Of a stretch of DNA of 23,671 nucleotides, positions 15,194 through 22,032 are shown piece by piece. Each line of letters starts with the position of its first letter. Positions within the stretch are counted from its first letter, which is position 1. The DNA is from a virus, in the IMG/VR virus record IMGVR_UViG_3300025438_000139, positions 1-23,671 of that record. One strand, written 5' to 3'. The notes beneath the pieces are model-generated. The model saw nothing but the letters and a program-made list of their open reading frames with translations, had not been told where the DNA came from and did no database searches. A program made the translations under genes and the position numbers.

Positions 15194-15254
15194 AGTTTTT
15201 TATACCTTATTAATTTATATTTGTAAATAGTATATATTTGTATGAATTTGTACA
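15194..15254 (-). promoter_or_regulatory. AT-rich leader of the tail-fibre gene
   Basis: This 61-bp gap is long for this window. Read on the minus strand it ends with ATAAGGTATA (15201-15210), 7 nt before the fibre ATG, giving an AAGG ribosome site. Further upstream ATTTGTA occurs three times on the plus strand (15219-15225, 15236-15242, 15246-15252). Promoter-like TATACT and TATAAA strings are present but are expected by chance in such DNA. A promoter that boosts the fibre is plausible, not shown. Confidence 0.4.
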
Positions 15255-16082
15255 CTAAATATTTGTCCAAGTTTCAATATTATCATCTGCAATAGGATCC
15301 CAAAATCTTAAATCTACTGGTATTACATTAGCTTGAATTCCTGTCATACTTATATTATTATTAGAATTAGGAATTATTGTAGCTAAATCTATTGTTATTT
15401 CTTGACCAGTTATAGAGAAAAATCCTGAAGTAGAAATTGTTATAGAGCTTACATTAGCATTAGCATTAATTCCAGTGATTGGAATAAAGTTTTCAGTGTC
15501 TGTTACAATATTAGATAAAAAAGATGTTATACTTTGACCATTAATATCTATCGAATTAGCAGTTCCTGTTACAGTATTTCCTAAAGAAGTATTTATTGTA
15601 AATTCAGGAACTACAATAGTCATAGTTCCATCAGCTGCTATTGAATAAGTTCCAATAGTTCCTGTTGCTTGTTGACCAGTAATAAGATTAGTAGTAGCTG
15701 CAGTTATACTTATAGTACCTGAATCAGTAGTTAAAGTTTCGCCTGAAATTGCAAATGGAGCACTACCACTAATAACAATATTATTAACAGAAGAGGTTAT
15801 AGATTGACCATCTTCAATAAATACATTTCCGTCACCTGAAATAACATCTCCAAGACTTTCATTCCAAGCTCCTGAATTCCATTCTTCTCTTCCCCAACCA
15901 TTACCAAAATTAAGATCAATAGGAATAGACAATCCTGTTATAGAAAGTATATTACCTGTACCTTCTCCAATAACTACAGTACCAGTAGAAGTACTAAGTG
16001 CAATTCCGTTAATGGACGCACCTGATGCAGAATTATTCCATGAACCTAAATTCCATTGTCCTTGACCCCAAGTACTTGCCAT
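15255..16082 (-). CDS. Beta-repeat virion protein with WG motifs (putative tail appendage)
   Basis: A 275-residue protein almost without Lys and rich in Thr, Ser, Ile, Gly and Asn, implying all-beta structure. Two Trp/Gly modules, TWGQGQWNLGSWN (4-16) and GWGREEWNSGAWNE (62-75), resemble each other and the WGxGxW modules of cyanophage structural proteins. From residue 80 a repeating hydrophobic/Thr strand pattern with ISGxxxT/TGQxxT steps runs almost to the end (for example GQSITSSVNN and GQSITSFLSN). The C-terminus PVDLRFWDPIADDNIETWTN is distinct. It lies between a beta-rich virion protein and the tail fibre, so a fibre-base or appendage role fits. Its start is embedded in a perfect hairpin with the previous stop codon. 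No specific family is claimed. Confidence 0.6.
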   Translation of the reverse strand: MASTWGQGQWNLGSWNNSASGASINGIALSTSTGTVVIGEGTGNILSITGLSIPIDLNFGNGWGREEWNSGAWNESLGDVISGDGNVFIEDGQSITSSVNNIVISGSAPFAISGETLTTDSGTISITAATTNLITGQQATGTIGTYSIAADGTMTIVVPEFTINTSLGNTVTGTANSIDINGQSITSFLSNIVTDTENFIPITGINANANVSSITISTSGFFSITGQEITIDLATIIPNSNNNISMTGIQANVIPVDLRFWDPIADDNIETWTNI

Positions 16083-16100
16083 AAGGAGTTTCTCCTTATG
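16080..16100 (-). promoter_or_regulatory. Perfect stop/SD/start hairpin between two virion genes
   Basis: CATAAGGAG (16080-16088) and CTCCTTATG (16092-16100) form a perfect 9-bp inverted repeat with a 3-nt loop. In the minus-strand RNA the 5' arm reads CAUAAGGAG, holding the UAA stop of 16096-16521 and the Shine-Dalgarno AAGGAG. The 3' arm CUCCUUAUG holds the AUG of 15255-16082. The ribosome site and start codon of the downstream gene are thus paired with each other. A ribosome stopping at the UAA would melt the stem. Confidence 0.75.
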
Positions 16101-16521
16101 CTATTCTGATTAAGCCAGCAGATGCGTTAGCAGTTGGAAACTGTAATTCAAAAGTTCCGTTTGTAGAAGTTTTAACTCCTCCAAAATCTAAAACTGCAAT
16201 CGCAGCATTAGCATTAGAATTATTGTACAGTAAAGCAGCTTGAGCAGAAATTGTTGCATTTGGAAATGTAACATTATCAGCATCAAAAATTGCAGTAGTT
16301 CCATCCACAGTGATAGCTACATTAGTTAATGTATTTCCACCAATAGTGTAGTTAGTTCCTGAATCAGATACTTCGCTTCCTGTTATATAAACAGATGTGT
16401 TTGCTGCCAGTGATGCCGCATTAGTATATAGTGCACATTTAAGAGTTTGAGCAGCAAGGTTTCCACCAGGCGACATCAAGTCTTGTTTAAATACTGTGCA
16501 TATCGCTTGTATTATTGCCAT
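16096..16521 (-). CDS. Small beta-rich virion structural protein
   Basis: A 141-residue protein starting MAIIQAICTVFKQDLMSPGG, an opening shared by a group of marine phage structural proteins that I recognise but cannot name. The rest alternates hydrophobic and Thr/Asn/Ala residues (TLKCALYTNAASL, ITVDGTTAIFDAD, ISAQAALLYNNS, GTFELQFPTANASAGLIRI), consistent with a beta-sandwich. A strong SD site (GGAGG) precedes the ATG, which suggests a well-made protein. It is placed between an adaptor-like gene and the WG-motif protein. Tail or decoration component is the likely role. Confidence 0.6.
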   Translation of the reverse strand: MAIIQAICTVFKQDLMSPGGNLAAQTLKCALYTNAASLAANTSVYITGSEVSDSGTNYTIGGNTLTNVAITVDGTTAIFDADNVTFPNATISAQAALLYNNSNANAAIAVLDFGGVKTSTNGTFELQFPTANASAGLIRIA

Positions 16522-16522
16522 A

Positions 16523-17182
16523 TTATTGTCCTCCAGTTAATGTGTTTGTACCAACAGGGCTACCTGGAAACTTATAGTCCGTTCTTCTTCTTCTACGGGC
16601 TTCATTGTTAACAGTAGCAACTCTTGTATTATACAAATTTGTATATATAGTATAATCTTCTAGGTTCTTTGTAAAGAGATTTGCTTGAGCTAAACAGCCA
16701 AATAATAAAACATCTGAAATATTTTCAGTATACCAGTTGGTAGTATTAGTATTAGATAAAGGATTAATTTTTCCTTGATATCCTAGTTTTAAAGTATAAG
16801 CTTGATCTGGAGTAGGAGCTAAATATACTCGATCATCATCAAAATTAGAAAAATATTTAGGTTGACCTTGAAGAGAAGAATCAGGCCAATATTCTTGACA
16901 AAAAGCTAAAGTTTTTAATTCTAAATAACTTACATTAGAGCCTACAGTAAGGGTTAAATAATTAAATAACATAGGCTCGATAGAAGTAGGAAGATTTACA
17001 AATCTATCTCCAGCTACTGCTGTAGTAGTTACATTTTCGTTAAATCCAATAGGGTCTATATCTCTTGATAAAGAATCAAATGTATTATCTATAAAAGTAT
17101 CTAATTGACTATTAAAATCTGTACCTGTATTTTCAGCCCATGTTTGTATATCAGTCTTTAGACTGCTGTATGTCATTGCCAT
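16523..17182 (-). CDS. Head-tail adaptor-like protein (second copy type)
   Basis: A 219-residue protein. The N-terminal helix SSLKTDIQTWAENTGTDFNS followed by FIDNTFDSLSRDIDP, then NLPTSIEPMLFNYLT, GQPKYFSNFDDDRVYLAPTP (about 121-140) and YTLKLGYQGKI, is the helix-strand pattern of podovirus adaptor proteins that sit under the portal (T7 gp11, P22 gp4 and relatives). The C-terminal helix DVLLFGCLAQANLFTKN... ends in a basic patch (EARRRRRTD). The upstream gene at 18409-19098 has a comparable layout, so the two may be distant paralogues forming successive rings. It overlaps the glycosyltransferase gene by 32 nt, with a GAGGT site inside that gene. Confidence 0.65.
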   Translation of the reverse strand: MAMTYSSLKTDIQTWAENTGTDFNSQLDTFIDNTFDSLSRDIDPIGFNENVTTTAVAGDRFVNLPTSIEPMLFNYLTLTVGSNVSYLELKTLAFCQEYWPDSSLQGQPKYFSNFDDDRVYLAPTPDQAYTLKLGYQGKINPLSNTNTTNWYTENISDVLLFGCLAQANLFTKNLEDYTIYTNLYNTRVATVNNEARRRRRTDYKFPGSPVGTNTLTGGQ

Positions 17183-17963
17183 CTTTAATTACCTCATCAA
17201 CTTTAAATTTAGTCCAAACGTGTCCTGCAAATGGATAAGTTCCATAATGCGTTAAAGGACTTTGAAGATCAGCATGTATCTTACCACCTATTTTTTGCCA
17301 TAATCTACAAAAAGCATAATCCTCTGATAGATATCTATTACTTTTTTCATCAATAATACAGTCAAAAAATGCATAACAATTGTCACTACCATATCTTTTT
17401 CCATTAACTATTTGATCGCTAGTATATTTAAGATTAGAATAAGCTTCTTTCATCTGATAAAAAACTTCTTTTTTAATACACATAAAACCTGTTGCAGCAT
17501 CCATTACTTCAGTAAAACCACCAGTTAATTCAATTTTATTAGGATCTGCAAAATTTAAATTATAACCTAAAGCTCTTTGTTCTAAATTTTTATCACTTAC
17601 TTTAATTAAGTCAGGAATTTTATCCCATTCAATAGCTTTTCTAGGATATATTCCACAAGCTATATCATAACCTGATTCTAAAACACGTCTTACAGCTTCT
17701 CCTCTAAATCCTATATCTGCATCAATAAACATTAAATGAGTAAAACTATCATCTTCTTTATCCATATCTAAAAATTGACTGACTAAAGTATTTCTAGCTC
17801 TTGTGATTAAACTTTCATTACCAATAGTATTTAAATTAACTTGAAAATTATTTTGAGAAGCTACTCTCGTTAAATCCATTATTCCATGTAGATAAGCTTC
17901 TGTTAATTGACCACCATAACAAGGTGTTCCAATCATTACTTTTAATTTTTTATTTTTTATCAT
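17151..17963 (-). CDS. Glycosyltransferase, GT-A fold
   Basis: A 270-residue protein. VMIGTPCYGGQLTEAYLHGI at 9-28 is a typical nucleotide-sugar-binding opening. ITRARNTLVSQFLD follows, then HLMFIDADIGF (about 76-86) with the DxD-type metal site Asp81-Ala-Asp83. MDAATGFMCIKKEVF (about 154-168) and YLSEDYAFCRLWQKIGGKIH (about 212-231) carry the usual acceptor/catalytic acidic region of GT2-like enzymes. LTHYGTYPFAGHV near the end contains a His that often completes the metal site. It would transfer a sugar from a nucleotide donor to an unknown acceptor. It starts in an ATGA overlap and overlaps the next gene by 32 nt, so it is produced together with virion proteins; glycosylation of capsid, tail or host surface are all possible. 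Confidence 0.85.
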   Translation of the reverse strand: MIKNKKLKVMIGTPCYGGQLTEAYLHGIMDLTRVASQNNFQVNLNTIGNESLITRARNTLVSQFLDMDKEDDSFTHLMFIDADIGFRGEAVRRVLESGYDIACGIYPRKAIEWDKIPDLIKVSDKNLEQRALGYNLNFADPNKIELTGGFTEVMDAATGFMCIKKEVFYQMKEAYSNLKYTSDQIVNGKRYGSDNCYAFFDCIIDEKSNRYLSEDYAFCRLWQKIGGKIHADLQSPLTHYGTYPFAGHVWTKFKVDEVIKDGNDIQQSKD

Positions 17964-18409
17964 GTTACAACAGTAACACTTCCTAATCCTATCTGTAACA
18001 AATTTGTGTTGTTAGTATACCAAGAAGTTGGAATAGTTGCAACTCCAACATAAACAGATTGACCTGATGTATTTTCAAATCCAGGTAAAACAGTTACTTG
18101 ATTAGGAACACCACCTGTTTGAGATCCTGGTAATCCTCCACCAGTTCTTGCAGCCTCTGTTGCACTTATACTCGCTTGAGGTCTAGCATTTTGTAAAGTT
18201 TGTGCATCAGTAAAATAAGTTAAATCTAATTGAGGTTGTTTAGGTTCCCATTCTGAAGTATGAACAAACATTCCAGTCCATTCAAATACCATTTCTTGAT
18301 AAGGAAATGCCATACCTGATCTATCAGATATTGCTTGTGCATGTCTACCACCTGCAAATTTTGCTGAAGGTGCTCTATGAGGTCTAGTACTTGCTGGAAC
18401 TCTAGCCAT
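17960..18409 (-). CDS. Conserved virion-block protein, relic of a zinc-ribbon family
   Basis: A 149-residue protein. AISDRSGMAFPYQEMVFEWT at about 26-45, followed by GMFVHTSEWEPKQPQLD, corresponds to a widespread phage protein whose usual form reads CDRCGF...L...EWTGLRVCP.C.EPRHPQ, a four-cysteine zinc ribbon. Here every metal-binding Cys is replaced (S, S, H, S), while the EWTG and EPKxPQ framework is kept. The C-terminal ~50 residues (NQVTVLPGFENTSGQSVYVG and beyond) are strand-rich. It lies between an adaptor-like gene and the glycosyltransferase, with TAATG and ATGA overlaps on its two sides. Its role is unknown; a tail-completion or capsid-vertex component is plausible. The family comparison is from memory. 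Confidence 0.6.
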   Translation of the reverse strand: MARVPASTRPHRAPSAKFAGGRHAQAISDRSGMAFPYQEMVFEWTGMFVHTSEWEPKQPQLDLTYFTDAQTLQNARPQASISATEAARTGGGLPGSQTGGVPNQVTVLPGFENTSGQSVYVGVATIPTSWYTNNTNLLQIGLGSVTVVT

Positions 18410-19098
18410 TACGAATAAAAGCTGTTGCCTGTTGCTGGTATAATTCTAGTTGAAGGAGTATCATCACCTGCAATTAATCTCTGATAAGCTTCTTCATAAT
18501 CTACTTTTAATATTTGTTGAGTTTGAGGAGCAATCCCTACTCTTTTTTTAGAAAGATAATAAGCAAGTCCTGCGCACATACACTCAAAAGCTCTAAATGG
18601 CACATCAATGTTTTGTTCTACTCCACTGACTGTAGAAGCAGTTATATCTTCTATTTTTCTCATACGATAATAAGTAAGAGTATAATTAGTATCTGGAGCT
18701 GGATAAATTTTAAGTACGGGAGTATTTAATCTTTGTAAATAATATTGTGTAGGTCTAGCTTGAGTAGTTTTATTTGAAATAACTGCATAGTCATTAAGAC
18801 CTAGTGCTGTCATTGCATATTCATTTCCATCACTTGTTTGAATATTTGCATTAATGATATCTACAGTATCATAATCTAAAGTATATTGAATAGTTCCTGT
18901 AGTAATAGCTAAAGTTTTATATTCTACAGTCCATTGGTTATAACCTCTGTTAGCCCAATCACTAAACATAATATTCATACTACGTCTAGCGGACCTTACA
19001 TCATAACCTAAAATAGGATCACCACCTATTCTGTCATAAGCCTCTTGTATTACATCATTTACTGTTAAAGTAAATGTCGAAGTTCCTGATAAAGCCAT
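18409..19098 (-). CDS. Head-tail adaptor-like protein (tail tubular A type)
   Basis: A 229-residue protein. It opens with TLTVNDVIQEAYDRIGGDPI and SARRSMNIMFSDWANRGYNQW, an N-terminal helix pair typical of podovirus adaptor/nozzle proteins. It continues with strands (TIQYTLDYDTVDIINANI), QARPTQYYLQRLNTPVLKIY followed by PAPDTNYTLTYYRMRKI, and a C-terminal helix (FRAFECMCAGLAYYLSKKRV). The P-x-x-Y...L-x-I-Y-P-x-P pattern is a hallmark of gp11/TTPA-like proteins. These assemble as a dodecameric ring between portal and tail. SD site GGAG precedes the ATG. Its stop overlaps the next start (TAATG). Confidence 0.7.
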   Translation of the reverse strand: MALSGTSTFTLTVNDVIQEAYDRIGGDPILGYDVRSARRSMNIMFSDWANRGYNQWTVEYKTLAITTGTIQYTLDYDTVDIINANIQTSDGNEYAMTALGLNDYAVISNKTTQARPTQYYLQRLNTPVLKIYPAPDTNYTLTYYRMRKIEDITASTVSGVEQNIDVPFRAFECMCAGLAYYLSKKRVGIAPQTQQILKVDYEEAYQRLIAGDDTPSTRIIPATGNSFYS

Positions 19099-19107
19099 AG
19101 TTCTCCA

Positions 19108-19443
19108 TTATGCAAAAAATGCTGTTACACCATTTATAGTTGCTACATTAGCACCTGCTAAACTTGATGAAACTTGTATACTTGTTTTAAATTTTATACC
19201 ATCTTCTGGTAAATTCATAGATACTGTTGAAGCACCTACAGATACATTACCTGTTTCAATTTCAAATACATCTGTTCCACCGTCTTTCCAAGTAAGAACA
19301 CCAGCAACAGTCGAAGGCTCTACTATAAAACCTTTTAGTCTCATTGGTCCAGCAAATAAAGTAACTGTAGTGGCTACATTTGAAGCTACATTAGATAATG
19401 CTGCTTTATTTTTACTTACAACATTTATGTCTGATCCTGCCAT
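19108..19443 (-). CDS. Small beta-rich virion protein
   Basis: A 111-residue protein rich in Val, Ala, Ser and Thr with few charged residues. Strands are separated by short turns (ATTVTLFAGPMRLKGFIVEP, TWKDGGTDVFEIETG, STVSMNLPEDGIKF, ATINGVTAFFA), in line with a jelly-roll or Ig-like fold. A strong AGGAG site 5 nt before the ATG suggests high expression. It lies between the acidic 159-residue gene and the adaptor-like gene. Probably a minor capsid or decoration protein; no family is recognised. Confidence 0.55.
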   Translation of the reverse strand: MAGSDINVVSKNKAALSNVASNVATTVTLFAGPMRLKGFIVEPSTVAGVLTWKDGGTDVFEIETGNVSVGASTVSMNLPEDGIKFKTSIQVSSSLAGANVATINGVTAFFA

Positions 19444-19451
19444 AATTTCTC

Positions 19452-19931
19452 CTAAATTAGGTTATATTTTTTTAAGTCTTCATATAGTAAAGCAATTCTG
19501 TCATTAGGTACAGTAGAAGGTTTTAAATAATCAGCTTGTGCTGCTTTAGCTTGAACATTTCCCATATCTAAAGGTCTTTGATTTATATTATCATTAATAC
19601 TGCCACTTTGTAATTGACCAGTTGGAAGAGTTTGAGATCCACCAAATTTATCAATAACTTTTTCTATATTAGCTAATTTTTTTTCTAAACTATCTTCTGT
19701 ATCTTTTTTCTTTTCTTTTTCAGTTTTTGTTTGAATTACTTCTGTTGTAGATTCATCAACAGTTTTTTCATCATCTGATTTATCTAATACTATTGGAGTT
19801 ACTGATTCTTGAGTAGATTTATCATCTTCTTCATCGGTATTAGAATAATCTATAATTTTTTCTTCATCTTTTTTTCCAAAAGAAGAAAGAGCTTCACCTG
19901 TTTGTCTTAAAAAATCTAAATCAAATTTCAT
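19452..19931 (-). CDS. Acidic, low-complexity protein of unknown function
   Basis: A 159-residue protein. Residues about 20-85 are a highly charged, probably disordered linker (Asp, Glu, Lys, Thr). A short helical segment (EKKLANIEKVIDKFGG) and a Gly/Gln/Asn stretch follow, then a C-terminal helix (NDRIALLYEDLKKYNLI). No catalytic motif is seen. The N-terminal FDLDFLRQTGEALSSFGK could be a docking helix. The ATG follows within 10 nt of a strong hairpin, and no SD site lies between them, so this gene is probably poorly translated relative to its neighbours or uses a start I cannot identify. Function unknown. Confidence 0.5.
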   Translation of the reverse strand: MKFDLDFLRQTGEALSSFGKKDEEKIIDYSNTDEEDDKSTQESVTPIVLDKSDDEKTVDESTTEVIQTKTEKEKKKDTEDSLEKKLANIEKVIDKFGGSQTLPTGQLQSGSINDNINQRPLDMGNVQAKAAQADYLKPSTVPNDRIALLYEDLKKYNLI

Positions 19932-19940
19932 ATTTTAAAG

Positions 19941-19958
19941 GAGGGCCCGAAGGCCCTC
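19941..19958 (-). terminator. UUCG-capped hairpin, candidate rho-independent terminator
   Basis: On the minus strand GAGGGCC, TTCG, GGCCCTC form a 7-bp G/C-rich stem closed by a UUCG tetraloop, followed by CTTTAAAAT. It lies 10 nt downstream of the stop codon of 19969-20421 and directly upstream of the next ATG. The U run is short, so termination may be partial; it would also protect the 3' end of the capsid-proximal messages. Confidence 0.7.
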
Positions 19959-19968
19959 GAATTAATTA

Positions 19969-20421
19969 TTAACTTAAATTATTATTTTGAACGTATCTAA
20001 CAGTTATAAAACCGGTACCATCACCTGTGTTAACGTTAGTTACAAGGATTCTTCTATCAGTTGTTCCAACGTCAGCCCAGTTTCCAACTCTTGTTGCATC
20101 AGCTCCTGCTGTTGCAGAAATAATACCAAGTGTTCCACCAGCTACTGCTGTAGTTGCTGTTAATGCAGTTGCATCACCAGTCCAACCTAAACCAGCTGTA
20201 CTTGCTGCTCCATCCCAAATTGCAGTTACCGATAATTCAATTGCTACGATTTGTGAGTTTGCAGGAATAACAATATTAGTTGTTCCATCTGCTTGAGTTA
20301 TAGCTTGTGATTGTGACATCACAACTTGACCTGTGTTTTTTACATCTGAACCTAAAGTAGTTCCAGTTGTTTCTTTAATTGCTCCAGCCTTAATTGGGCC
20401 AGAAAATGTAGTTGTTCCCAT
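19969..20421 (-). CDS. Capsid-accessory or decoration-like virion protein
   Basis: A 150-residue protein starting GTTTFSGPIKAGAIKETTGT, an opening conserved in a set of marine phage virion proteins. The body is strand-rich and low in charge (VVMSQSQAITQ, TNIVIPANSQIVAIELSVTA, GGTLGIISATAGAD) and ends RRILVTNVNTGDGTGFITV. It is the first gene after the major capsid gene and is bracketed by two hairpin terminators, so it may form a separately tuned transcript. SD site AAGGAG is well placed. Decoration or capsid-fibre protein is the likely role; sequence alone does not decide. Confidence 0.6.
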   Translation of the reverse strand: MGTTTFSGPIKAGAIKETTGTTLGSDVKNTGQVVMSQSQAITQADGTTNIVIPANSQIVAIELSVTAIWDGAASTAGLGWTGDATALTATTAVAGGTLGIISATAGADATRVGNWADVGTTDRRILVTNVNTGDGTGFITVRYVQNNNLS

Positions 20422-20475
20422 AGTCTATCTCCTTATAATAGTCTGCTTTCGCAGTCGTTTGGGTTAGTTTAAAAC

Positions 20476-20501
20476 TACTAGGCGTATTGCTACGCCTAGT
20501 A
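20476..20501 (-). terminator. GCAA-capped hairpin after the major capsid gene, candidate terminator
   Basis: TACTAGGCGTA and its exact complement form an 11-bp perfect stem with a 4-nt loop (GCAA, a GNRA loop, on the minus strand). It begins 12 nt after the capsid stop codon and is followed on the minus strand by GTTTT. This is a standard place for a terminator or mRNA-stabilising hairpin after a highly expressed capsid gene. Confidence 0.75.
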
Positions 20502-20512
20502 ATTGTTTATTA

Positions 20513-21421
20513 TTATGCTACGCCTTCAGATCCGTATACACCTCTCCAGTCTGTAAAACCGAAGCTGTATCTTTCTCTGCACTTGTATCTTAAATTACCA
20601 GTTTCAAAATCGCCTTCAACAGCTTTTTTGATTGGTGATCTAACGAAGTGTTTCATTCCATCTGGGCAATCAGTTAGGATAAAATACTGATCAGGGTTAG
20701 TAAATCTTTGATTTACTACTACACCTTCAGGTATCATACCCATGTTTCTCATTGCATTGATATCATTGTCAGCAGTACCAGGTCTTAAATTAGACTTGAT
20801 AATTCTTTCTGCAACGAACACCAATTGAGGTGGAACTGCAAGTTTTCTTCCTGATAATGCAACAGGTATGCTTCTATCATCTACAGCAGTTGAGATTTGA
20901 ACTAAAAGTGTCTCTAAAGACGTTTCAGATAAATCCGCAGGTGTGCCTAGGATGTTAGATGCTGTACCACCGCCACCAAGTGGGTGAGAGCCGTTCATTA
21001 AAGCTACGCCGTCTCCTCCAGTTGAAGTAGTAGTTGCATTATTAAAGATATTTGCACCTTTGATCTCTTTAGTTTGTTGCATTGATCTTGCTAGTGCTCT
21101 TGCGTATTTAGCGCCTAGAGAACCGTACAAGCCATCTTCTTCAGCTTCTTCTGTAATCGCAAAAGCTAAAGCGACAGTTTCATGCACATATCTTGAGACA
21201 AAGCCTTCTCTGCCAGAATCATAATTGATCATGGCACCTTCTGCTTTAGTTGGTGCAGCACCGAATCCGATCATTTGTACATCTTCTTCGAATGCTTTCA
21301 TTGATTGCTCTGTAGAATATAATGATCTCCATTGCTCAGGATATCTATCATATTCCATACCAAACACGGTGTTTAAACCTAGATTGAGCTGTTTGGTAAA
21401 AAGTGCTCTGTTTAAAGCCAT
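20513..21421 (-). CDS. Major capsid protein (HK97-fold, Mu gpT-like)
   Basis: A 302-residue protein. The N-terminus MALNRALFTKQLNLGLNTVF and the run QWRSLYSTEQSMKAFEEDVQ (30-49) are typical of Mu-gpT-like major heads. RYVHETVALAFAITEEAEED (77-96) is the conserved strand-helix entry to the HK97 spine region, RKLAVPPQLVFVAERI (about 201-216) is the P-domain strand and helix, and GFTDWRGVYGSEG closes the protein. The length suits a capsid protein without a large delta domain. It has a clear AGGAG site and higher GC than the cassette (49 of 120 bases at 20521-20640), as expected for a highly translated gene. A hairpin terminator follows. The capsid would assemble with the scaffold and decoration proteins encoded just upstream. 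Confidence 0.88.
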   Translation of the reverse strand: MALNRALFTKQLNLGLNTVFGMEYDRYPEQWRSLYSTEQSMKAFEEDVQMIGFGAAPTKAEGAMINYDSGREGFVSRYVHETVALAFAITEEAEEDGLYGSLGAKYARALARSMQQTKEIKGANIFNNATTTSTGGDGVALMNGSHPLGGGGTASNILGTPADLSETSLETLLVQISTAVDDRSIPVALSGRKLAVPPQLVFVAERIIKSNLRPGTADNDINAMRNMGMIPEGVVVNQRFTNPDQYFILTDCPDGMKHFVRSPIKKAVEGDFETGNLRYKCRERYSFGFTDWRGVYGSEGVA

Positions 21422-21443
21422 TTTTTAACTCCTATTGTTAAGG

Positions 21444-22010
21444 TTAAACACCAGCCTGACGAGTACCATATAGAGATAGATTTATTACTACTTCTACTGA
21501 TGCATCAGCGCCTGCTGCGTTATTTGGATAATCAATTAATCTTAGTATTCTCAAAACTTTTGCAGTCGTTGCAAGAGTTGCGATATCTAATTCATCAGTT
21601 GAATGTCCATATGTTGAGTTGTACGTTCCAATTGTAACATTAGCTAATTCACCAACATTTGCTGTTGCGAATACGCCGTTAGTTTGGACTGCGTAAGTGA
21701 TATTTGGATCATCATACACATAAGCTTTAATCGGTTCACCCGATTTTGCTGTTTGTGCATTGTTCCAAACTTTTTTGAATTTAACATCACCGGTGTCATT
21801 ATCGATGTACTCAACACCATAAAAAACACCGAGAGCTGTACCGCCCGCTGTGCCTCTTATAATTGTTCCATCGGTAGTTAAAGTAACGAGGTCTCCACTT
21901 GCAAGATTGGCTGCATAGCCATTTGCAATTGCATATTCATTAGCTCTAATAACACCGCCTGTTAAATGTCTCAATGGTACGAAACCATTTGGTGCATTTA
22001 CATTCGCCAT
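21444..22010 (-). CDS. Head decoration / capsid-stabilising-like protein
   Basis: A 188-residue protein beginning ANVNAPNGFVPLRHLTGGVI, an opening I associate with proteins encoded directly before the capsid gene in many marine phages. The middle (YAANLASGDLVTLTTDGTII, then ALGVFYGVEYID) forms a strand-rich barrel-like pattern, and the C-terminus contains VLRILRLIDYPNNAAGADAS followed by VEVVINLSLY. The order scaffold, hypothetical, this protein, capsid suggests decoration or stabilisation of the shell. An AAAGGT site precedes the ATG. Role inferred from position and fold pattern. Confidence 0.6.
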   Translation of the reverse strand: MANVNAPNGFVPLRHLTGGVIRANEYAIANGYAANLASGDLVTLTTDGTIIRGTAGGTALGVFYGVEYIDNDTGDVKFKKVWNNAQTAKSGEPIKAYVYDDPNITYAVQTNGVFATANVGELANVTIGTYNSTYGHSTDELDIATLATTAKVLRILRLIDYPNNAAGADASVEVVINLSLYGTRQAGV

Positions 22011-22032
22011 TTTTATTTACCTTTGTTAGTTG

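Noticed and set aside
19937-19944. AAAGGAGG on the plus strand as a ribosome site for a plus-strand gene
   Set aside because: No start codon or sensible open frame follows it at normal distance; it is the complement of the terminator stem and tail.
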